A DNA stretch of 13,442 bases. Origin: an uncultured Verrucomicrobiota bacterium. Lineage in GTDB: Bacteria > Verrucomicrobiota > Kiritimatiellia > RFP12 > UBA1067. The first letter of the stretch is position 1; the number at the start of each line of letters is the position of its first letter. Made by a program: the position numbers and the translations under genes. The notes under the pieces are model-generated. The model ran no database searches. It was not told the DNA's origin and saw nothing but the letters and a program-made list of their open reading frames with translations. Location of the stretch: contig CAMOIK010000040.1 of the NCBI GenBank assembly GCA_946615875.1, forward strand, positions 1 through 13,442, read 5' to 3'. This document shows, in pieces, positions 1 to 7,472 of this stretch.

Positions 1-8
1 GTAAAACC

Positions 9-413
9 ATGGGAGCGGTGTCGATAGATCGTTTGCTGGAGGCCATTTCCTACCCCGACAGGGCAGGAGTCGATGGCTCTCGCGCTACGCTCAGAATCGA
101 TGAAAGCGAGATCAAGGTAGAGGAACGGGACAGGTATTTGCGGTTTATCGCGGATTTGGACATCGGGGAAAACGAGTTGGCCGAGTTCGCGCTCTATGTG
201 CCGGGCAGGATATACAAGGAGGCCGCGACGCTTGCGGTGGACGCGGACGGCCGCGCCTTCCTTTGGCAGGACGTCTCGGCGGCGCAGGGCGGAGCGGAGC
301 TGCGCCGGGCGTTCGAGGCGTTTCTGGCGTCCTGCGACTGGTGGCGGGAACGGCTGGACGCAGGTCGCACGGCGTCGGAAGTCCGTTTCCAGGATGTCCT
401 TATCAGACCGTAA
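9..413 (+). CDS. Probable class I T3SS chaperone (YscB-like)
   Basis: A 134-residue acidic protein with no signal peptide or membrane segment. Its predicted order is an N-terminal helix (about residues 5-15), beta strands (about 25-65), a helix-strand region (about 66-92, with ALYVPGRIYKEA then LAVDADGRAFLWQDV) and a long C-terminal helix (about 95-118). This resembles the CesT/YscB/SycN class of small dimeric chaperones. It lies directly upstream of the secretin gene, where yscB sits in Yersinia. YscB partners SycN to escort YopN, and a SycN-like gene lies further down this window, so a role in handling SctW is plausible. The match is by length, position and strand/helix pattern rather than a signature motif. 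The ATG at 9 is so near the window edge that no ribosome site can be judged; an in-frame GTG at 18 follows GGGAG and is an alternative start. Confidence 0.55.
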   Translation: MGAVSIDRLLEAISYPDRAGVDGSRATLRIDESEIKVEERDRYLRFIADLDIGENELAEFALYVPGRIYKEAATLAVDADGRAFLWQDVSAAQGGAELRRAFEAFLASCDWWRERLDAGRTASEVRFQDVLIRP

Positions 414-414
414 A

Positions 415-466
415 AAGGTTTGAGAGGCTAGACAAGGTTCGAGAGGCTTTAGAAGTTTGAGAAGTT
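415..466 (+). repeat. Three degenerate 16-nt tandem units before sctC
   Basis: The spacer between the chaperone gene and sctC is built from three related units at about 415-430, 434-449 and 451-466, with consensus near ARRTTYGAGARGYT. Words such as GTTTGAGAG (418-426) and GTTTGAGAAG (455-464) recur as perfect reverse complements in the spacer after sctC (2549-2557 and 2575-2584). The text is AT-richer than the flanking genes and fills nearly the whole 59-nt gap, so it also forms the sctC leader. Confidence 0.7.
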
Positions 467-472
467 AGGGCG

Positions 473-2518
473 ATGAATATGACAGCAAATAAAAAACCAA
501 GCGCAGTCATGGCGGTGTTCCTGAGCGTCGCCATGGTTGGTTTTTGCGCCGACGGGGTTTCCGACGCGGCGTCGGTCCCTGCTTCGGATGTCGCCGCTTC
601 TTCGTCCTCCGCAGACAATTCAACCCCCGCTGCCCCCTCTGTCCCCTCGAACCCTCCGACACTCTCGAACCTCCCCGCCTGGAAGACGCCGACTTGGACG
701 CTGGTGGCAAGGGGCATGGACTTGCGGACGGCGCTGGACACGTTCGCGGTGGCGCAGGGCATCTCCGTCGTGATGTCCGACCAGGTGTGCGGCGCGTTTT
801 CAGCCGATTTCCGCGACGTGCCGTGCCTGGAGTTCCTGGAGCGCATCTCCGCCGCCCACAACCTGACGTGGTACTACGACGGCTCCGCGCTCTACGTCTA
901 TGGCGCAGGCGAAGTCAGGACCCTGCTGATAGACCTCCGCTACATGAAGGCCGGCGAAGTGCGCTCCATGCTGGCGGAGCTCGGCGTCGAGGACGCCAGG
1001 TTCCCGCTGCGCACGGCGTCCAACGACGAGCTTATCATGGTCTCCGGCCCGCCGCGCTACGTGGCGCTCGTCGCCGAGATGATCTCGAAGGCCGACAAAC
1101 TGCGCGAGATGCGCACGTTCAACGAGGTCGATGTCAGGATGTTCCCGCTGCGCCACACTTGGGCCGACGACGTCACATTCAGCGCGGGCGGCGCGGTCAA
1201 TGGCGAATCTTCGGCCACCATACGCGGCGTCGCCAACCTGGTGCAGGAGATCATGAACGGCGAGAACAGCCACAAGACGCTCCTCGAGGGCGAGACGAAG
1301 GACAAGGACGCCGCCGTCGCCACGCTCAACCGCTCCTCCTTCCAGCCGATCGTCCGCGCCGAAAACCGCCTTAACGCCGTCCTCGTCAAGGACGTCAAGA
1401 ACAGGATGCCGGTGTACGAGCGCATCATCAAGGATCTCGACGTGCCGCAGAAGCTGGTCGAGATCGCCGTCACCGTGGTCGAAATGTCCAAGCAAGACGC
1501 GCTGGACTGGCAGCTCTCGCTGTCGGTCGATGGCAAGCACGGCCACAGCACCGGCGGCGTCGGGCAGAACGCCGCGAACCTCTTCAGCCCCGCCAACATC
1601 GGCGGCATGGGGCTGGCCGGCGCGCTCACCCACGTCCACTCCAACTACAAGCTGGCCGCGTCGCTGACCGCCCTGCGCGAGAAGGGCAAGGCCCGCAACA
1701 TCTCCCGCACCACGCTGCTGACCGTCAACAACCTCGCCGCCCAGCTCACCGACCAGCAAAGCTACCATGCGCGCGTCGTCGGCACCGAGGTCGCCTCGCT
1801 CGAAGAGGTCTCCGCTGGCACCCGCCTCGCGGTCAAGCCGCGCATCATCGAGCCGGACGAGGCCAGCGTCTCCAACCAGGTCTGGCTCACGCTCAGCCTC
1901 CAGGACGGCGGCTTCGAGTCGATCAGCGTCGATTCCATGCCGATGACGCGCACCTCCACCCTCCAGACCCAGACGGCGGTCTTCGAGGGCGACTCCATCA
2001 TGCTCGCCGGCTATCTGCGCGACATCGAGGAGGACGCGGGGTGGGGCATCCCGTATCTGCGCGACATCCCGCTGATCGGATGGCTCTTCGGCGGCGCTTC
2101 CACGCGCAAGGAGACGGTGCAGCGCATCTTCGTGCTCACGCCATACGTCATCGACCTCGACACCGAAATGCTCGCCCGCCGGCAGTCCACGCGCCTTCGC
2201 GACGTATCCGACGAGGAAGACCTGGAGGACGACGCCGAGGAGAGCGACCTGCAGCGCAAGCAGCGCAAACTGGAGAAGGACGCGGAGCGCGAGCGCCGCC
2301 GCGAACGCGCCGAGGACGCCTACGACCGGCGCGAGGCGGAGCTGCGCCACGATGCCAACATGCGCAAGATTTCGCGCGAGCGCAAGCTGCGTCTGCTTTC
2401 CGAGGATGTGGAAAAGTGGAAACGCGAGGAGGAAGCGGAGCGCAAGCGCGTGGAGGAAGAGGATTCCGGCGCCCCGCGCCCCGTCGATCTGGATGTCGAA
2501 GTCTCTTTCGCGCGGTGA
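473..2518 (+). CDS. sctC: SctC, T3SS outer-membrane secretin
   Basis: Forms the outer-membrane ring through which the needle passes. The 681-residue product has a Sec-type signal (hydrophobic AVMAVFLSVAMVGFCA, about residues 12-28), a Ser/Pro/Ala-rich linker (about 30-65), N0 and N1 ring domains (about 73-210, with VSGPPRYVALVAEMI closing N1), an N3-like domain (about 218-320) and the secretin core (about 324-563). The core ends with the family hallmark GIPYLRDIPLIGWLFGG followed by RIFVLTPYVI. Beyond it lies an unusual tail of about 118 residues, very rich in Glu, Arg and Lys, ending in a short Pro/Asp/Val segment. Two starts are possible: ATG 473 and ATG 479. AGGG at 467-470 is better spaced (8 nt) from 479. 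The gene is flanked by inverted repeat words and separated from its neighbours by spacers rather than overlaps. The family call is secure. Confidence 0.95.
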   Translation: MNMTANKKPSAVMAVFLSVAMVGFCADGVSDAASVPASDVAASSSSADNSTPAAPSVPSNPPTLSNLPAWKTPTWTLVARGMDLRTALDTFAVAQGISVVMSDQVCGAFSADFRDVPCLEFLERISAAHNLTWYYDGSALYVYGAGEVRTLLIDLRYMKAGEVRSMLAELGVEDARFPLRTASNDELIMVSGPPRYVALVAEMISKADKLREMRTFNEVDVRMFPLRHTWADDVTFSAGGAVNGESSATIRGVANLVQEIMNGENSHKTLLEGETKDKDAAVATLNRSSFQPIVRAENRLNAVLVKDVKNRMPVYERIIKDLDVPQKLVEIAVTVVEMSKQDALDWQLSLSVDGKHGHSTGGVGQNAANLFSPANIGGMGLAGALTHVHSNYKLAASLTALREKGKARNISRTTLLTVNNLAAQLTDQQSYHARVVGTEVASLEEVSAGTRLAVKPRIIEPDEASVSNQVWLTLSLQDGGFESISVDSMPMTRTSTLQTQTAVFEGDSIMLAGYLRDIEEDAGWGIPYLRDIPLIGWLFGGASTRKETVQRIFVLTPYVIDLDTEMLARRQSTRLRDVSDEEDLEDDAEESDLQRKQRKLEKDAERERRRERAEDAYDRREAELRHDANMRKISRERKLRLLSEDVEKWKREEEAERKRVEEEDSGAPRPVDLDVEVSFAR

Positions 2519-2543
2519 AGAAACGGCGTCGCAGAGGCATTCC

Positions 2544-2592
2544 AAAATCTCTCAAACGACTTAAACCTTTCAAGCTTCTCAAACATCTCGAA
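2544..2592 (+). repeat. Degenerate repeat units after sctC, inverted relative to those before it
   Basis: Three AT-rich units (about 2544-2562, 2563-2580 and from 2581) with the theme CTYTCAARC fill most of the 73-nt gap between sctC and the next gene. CTTCTCAAAC (2575-2584) and CTCTCAAAC (2549-2557) are exact reverse complements of words in the spacer before sctC. No GC-rich hairpin with a T-run is present, so this does not look like a classical intrinsic terminator. Confidence 0.65.
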
Positions 2593-3218
2593 TGATCAAC
2601 GTGGCGATAGAAGGAGGATTCGCGCAAGTGGGCGCAGGCGACTGGCTGGTGGGCCGGGCGCAGCCCGTGGCGTTCGCCTCTTCGATGCGCCGCGTCCGGC
2701 GGCGCGGCTGGATGGTGCGCGACCGTTCGCATCTGGAGCGCGTCGCGACGTCTGGCGAGAGTGTTTGCGCGGCCGCCGACAGGCCGTTCCTCACGCACAT
2801 ACCGTGCGCGTCGCCCGTCAGCGCCGTGTCTTGCAAGGTGCTGCTGGCCCCGGCGGCGGCATGGGCTGGCGCGGACACGCTCCGCCCGGTGCCGATGAGC
2901 GCGCGCGGCTCGATATGCGTCTCGCGCTTCGCGCTCTCCGGCGAGCCCCAGCCGTCGTGGGTGGTGATGGCCACGGCGAGCCGCACCAGGCGCATGGCGA
3001 TCGACGAGGGGCAGACGCTGTGCGTCCGCCCGGACGCGCTCGTGGCGTGGACCGGGAACCAGCCCACCGGGTTCTGCCCGAAGCTCGGCCTCTTGGATTT
3101 GATACTGCCCCGCGGCCCGAAGGATCTGCTGTTCAGCTTCTACGGTCCCGGCGTAGTGTGGGTGGAGGGATCGCGGGGCGGCGCGGGCCGCTCCATGCGG
3201 GAAAGGAGGGTCTGGTAG
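2592..3218 (+). CDS. AIM24-like (DUF124) beta-sandwich protein in the T3SS operon
   Basis: A 208-residue protein without signal or membrane segments, rich in short beta strands. The C-terminal part reads like the AIM24/TIGR00266 family: a DEGQTLCVRPDALVAWTG stretch (about residues 139-156) matches the family's theme of PGE..vV..GhlVA, and LLFSFYGPGVVWVEGS (about 178-193) matches the closing G-PG-VWLQ strand. The N-terminus (INVAIEGG...) also fits the family's opening strand, which supports the ATG at 2592 even though it has no Shine-Dalgarno site. A GTG at 2628 preceded by AAGGAGG is an alternative that would remove 12 residues. The gene is joined to sctW by a 1-nt gap, so it is probably co-expressed with the gatekeeper. 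AIM24 proteins have no firmly known biochemical role in bacteria. I know of none as a standard T3SS part, so its function here is open. Confidence 0.55.
   Translation: MINVAIEGGFAQVGAGDWLVGRAQPVAFASSMRRVRRRGWMVRDRSHLERVATSGESVCAAADRPFLTHIPCASPVSAVSCKVLLAPAAAWAGADTLRPVPMSARGSICVSRFALSGEPQPSWVVMATASRTRRMAIDEGQTLCVRPDALVAWTGNQPTGFCPKLGLLDLILPRGPKDLLFSFYGPGVVWVEGSRGGAGRSMRERRVW
2611..2617 (+). promoter_or_regulatory. Internal Shine-Dalgarno-like AAGGAGG in the AIM24-like gene
   Basis: AAGGAGG is followed after 10 nt by an in-frame GTG (2628). The upstream ATG (2592) has no ribosome site, so the GTG is a credible alternative start. Confidence 0.4.
3201..3210 (+). promoter_or_regulatory. Strong ribosome binding site for sctW
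   Basis: GAAAGGAGGG lies 9 nt before the ATG of sctW, inside the 3' end of the preceding gene. It fixes the sctW start. Confidence 0.75.
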
Positions 3219-3219
3219 C

Positions 3220-4410
3220 ATGGCAGTGGACGCCGCACAGATTCTCCGCCAGTCGTATGCGTCGCCGGTGGACGCAGCCCGCATGATGGAGCTGGTTGCC
3301 GACAAGGGCGCGGAGGCCCAGGCCGCGCAGCAGACGGGCAGCATCAACGGTGCGCACGTCGTCGTGGAGTCCGATCCCATGGCCCAGCTGATGGACTCCA
3401 TGGAGGAGCTTTCATTCCAGTTCGAAGAGAAGGGCATGAAGAAGATCGGGGAGCGCAAGATGGGCGAGGCGCAGGGCGCGCGCTCGGCCTACGTGAAGGC
3501 CGTCGAGAAGTGGTCGGCCCTCTTCCCCGACATGCCGGACAGCCAGTTCGCGGCGCGCATCCTGCGGATGCTCCGCAACAGCGTCGCGTCCGGCCGCCAG
3601 ATGGGCTCGCTCGACCTGCTCAGGGAGCTGGGGCGCGGCTCCACCGACCCGTCCCACCAGTATGCGCTGCTCGACATCCTCGAACAGTCCCTGGCCGGCG
3701 ACGAGGCCGACCTGCGCTCGCTCGTCCGCCAGGCCAGGCAGCAGCTTGAAAGCGCCAAGGGGCCGGAAATCCGCGCCGGCGTCAACCTCGCGCAGGAGAT
3801 AAACGCGCGCGCCGCCACGCCTGCCGAGATGCAGAACCTGCGCGATATGTATCGCAGCGAGGTGGTGGGCTTCACCACTCCGCAGGACTGCTTCCGCTCG
3901 CTACTGGCCGCCCGCGGCCCGGGCGGCCTCGCCGACGCCATCGAATTCCTGATCGCCGGATGCGGCAAGGACCTGAAGTCGGCTTTGCCGTCGCTCGGCG
4001 AAGAGGCGCTTTCGCGCATCCTCACCGATCTTCAGTGCGTCCAGGTGCTGAACACCGTCATGGACAAGCTCACGCTTCTGGCCGGGCGCATGGGCAGTCA
4101 GTTCGGAGAGGCCTGCCTGCTCAACGGCGAACAGATGACCGGCCGAGTCCTGGATTTCACGGAGCAGACTTTCGTGGCGCCGGGCGCAATCGCCGCATTC
4201 ATCGGAGAGTGCGGCGTGAAGAAACTGCTGGCGCAGCTGGACTTCGCCACCGAGCTGACGAAGCTCTTCCGCCAGCTCTCGCCGCGCCTCTTCCGCAAGG
4301 AAAGCGACCGCGCGCAGCTCATCGACTCCACGCAGGAGCATCTCGACGCGTTGGTCATGCGCGAAGAGGAGGAAGACGACGATGCCGAAGGGCAGGGAGG
4401 TGCCGCATGA
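3220..4410 (+). CDS. sctW: SctW gatekeeper (YopN/MxiC/CopN type with fused TyeA domain)
   Basis: The cytosolic gatekeeper that blocks early effector export and orders substrate release at the SctV gate. The 396-residue protein has a low-complexity N-terminus expected to carry the export signal and chaperone-binding region (about 1-70), then all-helical HrpJ/YopN-type repeats (about 70-290). A C-terminal helical domain (about 300-380, from MTGRVLDFTEQTFVAPGA to LIDSTQEHLDAL) resembles TyeA. The fused form is as in MxiC, InvE and CopN, whereas Yersinia splits it into two genes. It ends in a strongly acidic tail (EEEEDDDAEG). The following chaperone gene overlaps its stop by ATGA, matching the yopN-tyeA-sycN order, so SctW is likely that chaperone's cargo. 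The family call rests on helical pattern, length and synteny, which agree well. Confidence 0.88.
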   Translation: MAVDAAQILRQSYASPVDAARMMELVADKGAEAQAAQQTGSINGAHVVVESDPMAQLMDSMEELSFQFEEKGMKKIGERKMGEAQGARSAYVKAVEKWSALFPDMPDSQFAARILRMLRNSVASGRQMGSLDLLRELGRGSTDPSHQYALLDILEQSLAGDEADLRSLVRQARQQLESAKGPEIRAGVNLAQEINARAATPAEMQNLRDMYRSEVVGFTTPQDCFRSLLAARGPGGLADAIEFLIAGCGKDLKSALPSLGEEALSRILTDLQCVQVLNTVMDKLTLLAGRMGSQFGEACLLNGEQMTGRVLDFTEQTFVAPGAIAAFIGECGVKKLLAQLDFATELTKLFRQLSPRLFRKESDRAQLIDSTQEHLDALVMREEEEDDDAEGQGGAA

Positions 4411-4790
4411 CGCCGGCTCACGTCATTTCCGTCCTGAGGGATTTCGGGCGCGCCGCCGGCATCGGCGACTTCTCGCTGAACGCGCGCGACTCCGCCGCCG
4501 TGAGGTTCGATTCCGGCGCCACGCTGCGCTTCGAATACTGCTTCGACGGCCTCACCGTCGCCATGACGGTGCCGTGCAGGCCGGATCCCGCCGCCATGCG
4601 CAGGCTGCTGGAGTATTCGCGCCCCTCGCCGAGAGGCGGCGCCAGGCCGGTCCGCGCAGGCTATCTGGCGAAGACAGGGTGCGCCGTCTTCGCCGTCCGC
4701 ATCCCCGAGGAGGCCGTGACGGCGCCGGCGGTGAACGCCGCCTTCGCCGACCTTTGGCGCATCGTCAATGAATTCGGAGGACTGCGATGA
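4407..4790 (+). CDS. sycN: SycN-like class I T3SS chaperone
   Basis: A 127-residue protein close in length and pattern to Yersinia SycN (about 123). The N-terminal helix HVISVLRDFGRAAGI is followed by strands (AVRFDSGATLRFEY, LTVAMTV). A region PVRAGYLAKTGCAVFAVRIP corresponds to LPLRAGWL...VLFVSL in SycN, and a C-terminal helix NAAFADLWRIVNEF follows. SycN pairs with YscB to bind the YopN N-terminus in the cytosol, and a YscB-like gene lies at the left edge of the window. The start codon overlaps the sctW stop as ATGA, and the gene overlaps sctX the same way, giving tight translational coupling. Earlier in-frame ATGs lie inside sctW and are unlikely starts. The chaperone class is confident; exact SycN orthology is supported by neighbours on both sides. 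Confidence 0.78.
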   Translation: MTPAHVISVLRDFGRAAGIGDFSLNARDSAAVRFDSGATLRFEYCFDGLTVAMTVPCRPDPAAMRRLLEYSRPSPRGGARPVRAGYLAKTGCAVFAVRIPEEAVTAPAVNAAFADLWRIVNEFGGLR

Positions 4791-5176
4791 GTCTCATTGG
4801 CGTGTCCAGAACCACCGAGCCGCTGCAGTTCAACACGGGCATCGGAGAGGCGAAGTTCGCCGAGATCATCGACTCCCCGGTCTCCGGGCAGGCGCAGAAG
4901 CCGCTCCTGCCCGGCTCCACCACGGTGTCGCAGGCGCTCGACGCCCTCTTCCCGACGAACAAGGGCGTCAACGACCAGATCATGCGCTCGCTCGTGGCCA
5001 ACAACACCACGCTGCTGCGCACGTCCACGGGCTTCGGATCGGTCGCGCGCGACACGCTCGCCGCGCTCCGCTCCGCCGGCACGCCTGCCGCGGACGCCGC
5101 CGCCGACGAGATCGACACCCTGCTCGCCGACACCGACCTCTTCGACCACTACAGGCTCGCACTGCTGGAAAGCTGA
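4787..5176 (+). CDS. sctX: SctX (YscX-like) early export substrate
   Basis: A 129-residue protein matching the size of YscX (122). In Ysc systems YscX is a small protein needed for assembly of the export apparatus; it binds YscV and the chaperone YscY and is itself exported. Shared features from memory are an N-terminal unstructured segment, a KPLLPGSTTVSQALDALFP stretch (about residues 38-56, compare ALPPDGHPVEPHLERLYP), and a C-terminal helical hairpin ending LLADTDLFDHYRLALLES (compare the QQDDDRLLQIILNLL end of YscX). It starts with ATGA overlap to the SycN-like gene behind CGGAGG (4775-4780), exactly where yscX lies in Yersinia. The usual partner yscY is not next; a YscY-like gene instead sits between sctJ and sctK. 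Identity is by pattern and synteny, not by a search. Confidence 0.75.
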   Translation: MSLIGVSRTTEPLQFNTGIGEAKFAEIIDSPVSGQAQKPLLPGSTTVSQALDALFPTNKGVNDQIMRSLVANNTTLLRTSTGFGSVARDTLAALRSAGTPAADAAADEIDTLLADTDLFDHYRLALLES

Positions 5177-5298
5177 TGAAACCATGGAACTGCGGAACCG
5201 TGAATCTGGCAATTGCACCGTGAAACCCGCGATAGAAACCGGCAGCGTCCGATAGCATACCCGACCTACTCAACCATCACAATCATTTCAACCATCCC
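5177..5298 (+). other. 122-nt spacer before sctV with repeat-like words
   Basis: No gene. The left half has GGAA-TGCGGA-CGTG words (5186-5202) that recur after sctV (7394-7409), and GAAACCCG (5222-5229), also found at 7453-7460. The right half carries AACCATCA (5272-5279) and AACCATCC (5290-5297), the same octamer theme as the arrays around the S23 gene. No Shine-Dalgarno site precedes sctV and no convincing promoter was found. Confidence 0.6.
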
Positions 5299-7389
5299 AT
5301 GGCAGGCGGATTGACCAACTTCTCCAATGTGTTCAGCAGGTTCGGCGACCTCGTGCTCGCCTTCCTGGTGGTATGCATCATCGGCCTGCTGATCATCCCG
5401 CTGCCGACGCCGGTCGTCGATCTGCTCATCGCGACGAACATCATGATCTCGACGGTGATGCTGATGCTCTCGCTATACCTGCCGAGGGCGCTGGCGTTCT
5501 CCACGTTCCCGTCGATGCTGCTCTTCACCACGCTCTTCCGCCTGGCCCTGAACGTCACCACGACGAGACTCATCCTGCTCAAGGCGGACGCCGGCGAGAT
5601 CATCTACACGTTCGGCAACTTCGTCGTGGGCGGCAACTTCATCGTTGGCGCGGTGATCTTCCTGATCATCACCATCGTGCAGTTCGTGGTGATAGCGAAG
5701 GGCTCCGAACGTGTTTCCGAAGTGGCGGCGCGCTTCACGCTCGACGCGATGCCGGGCAAGCAGATGTCCATCGACGCCGACATGCGCGCCGGCGCCATAG
5801 ACCAGGAGACGGCAAGGGCCAGGCGCAACGAACTCGCCAAGGAGTCGCAGCTCTACGGCGCGATGGACGGCGCGATGAAGTTCGTCAAGGGCGACTCCAT
5901 CGCCGGTCTCATCATGACGGCGATCAACATCGTCGGCGGCATATGCGTGGGCGTCTTCATGAACGGCAAGGAGGTGGGCTGGGCGGTCACCAAGTATGGC
6001 ATCCTGACGATCGGCGACGGCCTCGTCTCCCAGATCCCGGCGCTGCTCGTATCCATCACGGCCGGCGTCATAGTGACCCGAGTGGGCGACATCGACAACA
6101 AGCCGCTCGGCCAGGACATCATAAACCAGTTCTTCGCGCAGCCCAAGGCCATCCTGCTCGGCGCGCTCATGATCGCCGCGATAGGCCTCATCCCGGGCTT
6201 CCCCAAGATCCAGCTCTTCGGTCTGGCCGCGTTCGTCGCCGCCGTGGGCTGGAGCCTCATCCAGAAGGCGAAGGCCGCCGCCGAACGCGCCGCCAAGGGC
6301 GAAGACCCGCTCGCCGCCGCCGCGCCGTCGGAAGGCGCCCAGCCGCGCCCCAAGAAGAAGGACGGAGACGATTTCGCCATGGTCACGCCGCTGATGGTCG
6401 ATATAGACGCGGACATCCGCACGGCGCTTACCTACGACGAACTCAACGAGCAGATCATGTCCATCCGCCGCGCCCTCTACCACGATCTGGGCGTGCCTTT
6501 CCCGGGCATCAACCTTTCCCTCAACCCGGCCATAAAGGACGGCCGCTACCGTCTGCTGGTGAACGAGGTCCCGGTGTCGGAGGGCGTGCTGCGCAGAGGC
6601 TGCGTGTTCGCGCTGGAGGAGCCGGACAACCTCTCCGCCACCGGCATCGCGTTCGAGGGCGGCAAGCCGTTCCTCTCCGGCCACGAGACGTGCTGGGTCA
6701 AGGAGGGCGACAAGCCGAAGCTCGACGAGGCGGGCATCCGCTCGCTCGACATCAGCGGCGTGCTCACCTACCACCTCTCGGGCGTCCTGCGCCGCTATGC
6801 GCACGAGTTCCTGTCGCTGCAGGAGACGAGAATCCTCTTCGACCACATGGAGAAGGAGGCCGCGGAGCTCGTGCGCGAAGTCCAGCGCGTGCTGCCGCTC
6901 CAGAAGATAACGGACGTCCTCCAGCGCCTCGTCCAGGAGGGCATTTCGATACGCGACCTGAAGAAGATCACGCAGACGCTCATCGAGTGGGGGCAGAAGG
7001 AGAAGGATGCCGTGCTCCTCGTCGAATACGTCCGCGCTTCGCTTTCGCGCTACATTTCCTACAAGTTCTCCGGCGGGCAGAACATCGTGGCGGCGTATCT
7101 GCTCGACCCGGCGCTCGAGGAGAAGATACGCAAGTCCGTTCGCCAGACGTCCGGCGGCAGCTATCTCGCGATGGATCCCGCGACGGTCCGCGCAATCCTC
7201 GCTGTCGTCAAGCGCACCATAGGCGACCTCTCCAAAATCCCGCAGAAGCCGGTCGTCATCGTCTCCGTGGACATCCGCCGCTACTTCCGCAAGATGATCG
7301 AGAAGGACTACTACGAGCTGCCCATACTCTCCTTCCAGGAACTCAGCTCCGAAATCAACATACAGCCGCTCGGGAGGTTGAAGCTGTGA
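5299..7389 (+). CDS. sctV: SctV, export gate protein (YscV/LcrD/FlhA family)
   Basis: Forms the nonameric inner-membrane export gate that receives substrates and the gatekeeper. The 696-residue length is standard. The N-terminal half (about residues 1-315) holds around eight hydrophobic segments, beginning DLVLAFLVVCIIGLLIIPL. It also contains the FHIPEP family signature RVSEVAARFTLDAMPGKQM at about 138-156. A charged Ala/Lys-rich linker (about 325-365) leads to the cytosolic ring domain (about 370-696), including ITQTLIEWGQKEKD and the closing ISVD-type strand VVIVSVDIRRYFRKMIE. The ATG has no Shine-Dalgarno site and directly follows an AACCATC-rich stretch. Its position after sctW-sycN-sctX follows the Yersinia virA operon, but yscY is missing from in between. 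The assignment is secure. Confidence 0.97.
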   Translation: MAGGLTNFSNVFSRFGDLVLAFLVVCIIGLLIIPLPTPVVDLLIATNIMISTVMLMLSLYLPRALAFSTFPSMLLFTTLFRLALNVTTTRLILLKADAGEIIYTFGNFVVGGNFIVGAVIFLIITIVQFVVIAKGSERVSEVAARFTLDAMPGKQMSIDADMRAGAIDQETARARRNELAKESQLYGAMDGAMKFVKGDSIAGLIMTAINIVGGICVGVFMNGKEVGWAVTKYGILTIGDGLVSQIPALLVSITAGVIVTRVGDIDNKPLGQDIINQFFAQPKAILLGALMIAAIGLIPGFPKIQLFGLAAFVAAVGWSLIQKAKAAAERAAKGEDPLAAAAPSEGAQPRPKKKDGDDFAMVTPLMVDIDADIRTALTYDELNEQIMSIRRALYHDLGVPFPGINLSLNPAIKDGRYRLLVNEVPVSEGVLRRGCVFALEEPDNLSATGIAFEGGKPFLSGHETCWVKEGDKPKLDEAGIRSLDISGVLTYHLSGVLRRYAHEFLSLQETRILFDHMEKEAAELVREVQRVLPLQKITDVLQRLVQEGISIRDLKKITQTLIEWGQKEKDAVLLVEYVRASLSRYISYKFSGGQNIVAAYLLDPALEEKIRKSVRQTSGGSYLAMDPATVRAILAVVKRTIGDLSKIPQKPVVIVSVDIRRYFRKMIEKDYYELPILSFQELSSEINIQPLGRLKL

Positions 7390-7472
7390 GCGCGGAATTG
7401 CGGAGCGTGCGATCGCGGAACGCCGCGACCAAGGACCCTGGCCCCGAAACACGAAACCCGGAACACTAGACC
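7390..7472 (+). other. 83-nt spacer between sctV and sctD, repeat-like
   Basis: No gene. It begins with GC-rich words based on GCGGA and ends with a run of CGAAAC/GGAAC words (7445-7465). GGAATTGCGGAGCGTG (7394-7409) is a near copy of a word before sctV. An imperfect GC stem can be drawn at about 7400-7428, but it has no T-run. sctD starts directly after it without a Shine-Dalgarno site. Confidence 0.55.

Noticed and set aside
1..8. End of a preceding gene (TAA at 2-4)
   Set aside because: Eight bases cannot support a gene call.
530..560. Possible lipoprotein signal in SctC (Cys near residue 25)
   Set aside because: The residues before the Cys (VGFC) do not fit a lipobox; an ordinary Sec signal explains the segment.
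2519..2591. Possible intrinsic terminator or promoter after sctC
   Set aside because: No local hairpin plus T-run and no paired -35/-10 boxes at usual spacing; it is composed of repeat units.
5205..5260. TTGCAC near 5213 as a -35 box for an sctV promoter
   Set aside because: No acceptable -10 box follows at 16-18 nt.
7395..7428. Possible intrinsic terminator after sctV
   Set aside because: The GC stem is imperfect and there is no following T-run; the stretch is better explained as repeated GCGGA words.
5373..7469. Long + strand frame (698 codons) overlapping sctV
   Set aside because: Extremely Arg/His/Pro/Gly-rich, no domains, and out of frame with the clear SctV family match; a shadow frame.
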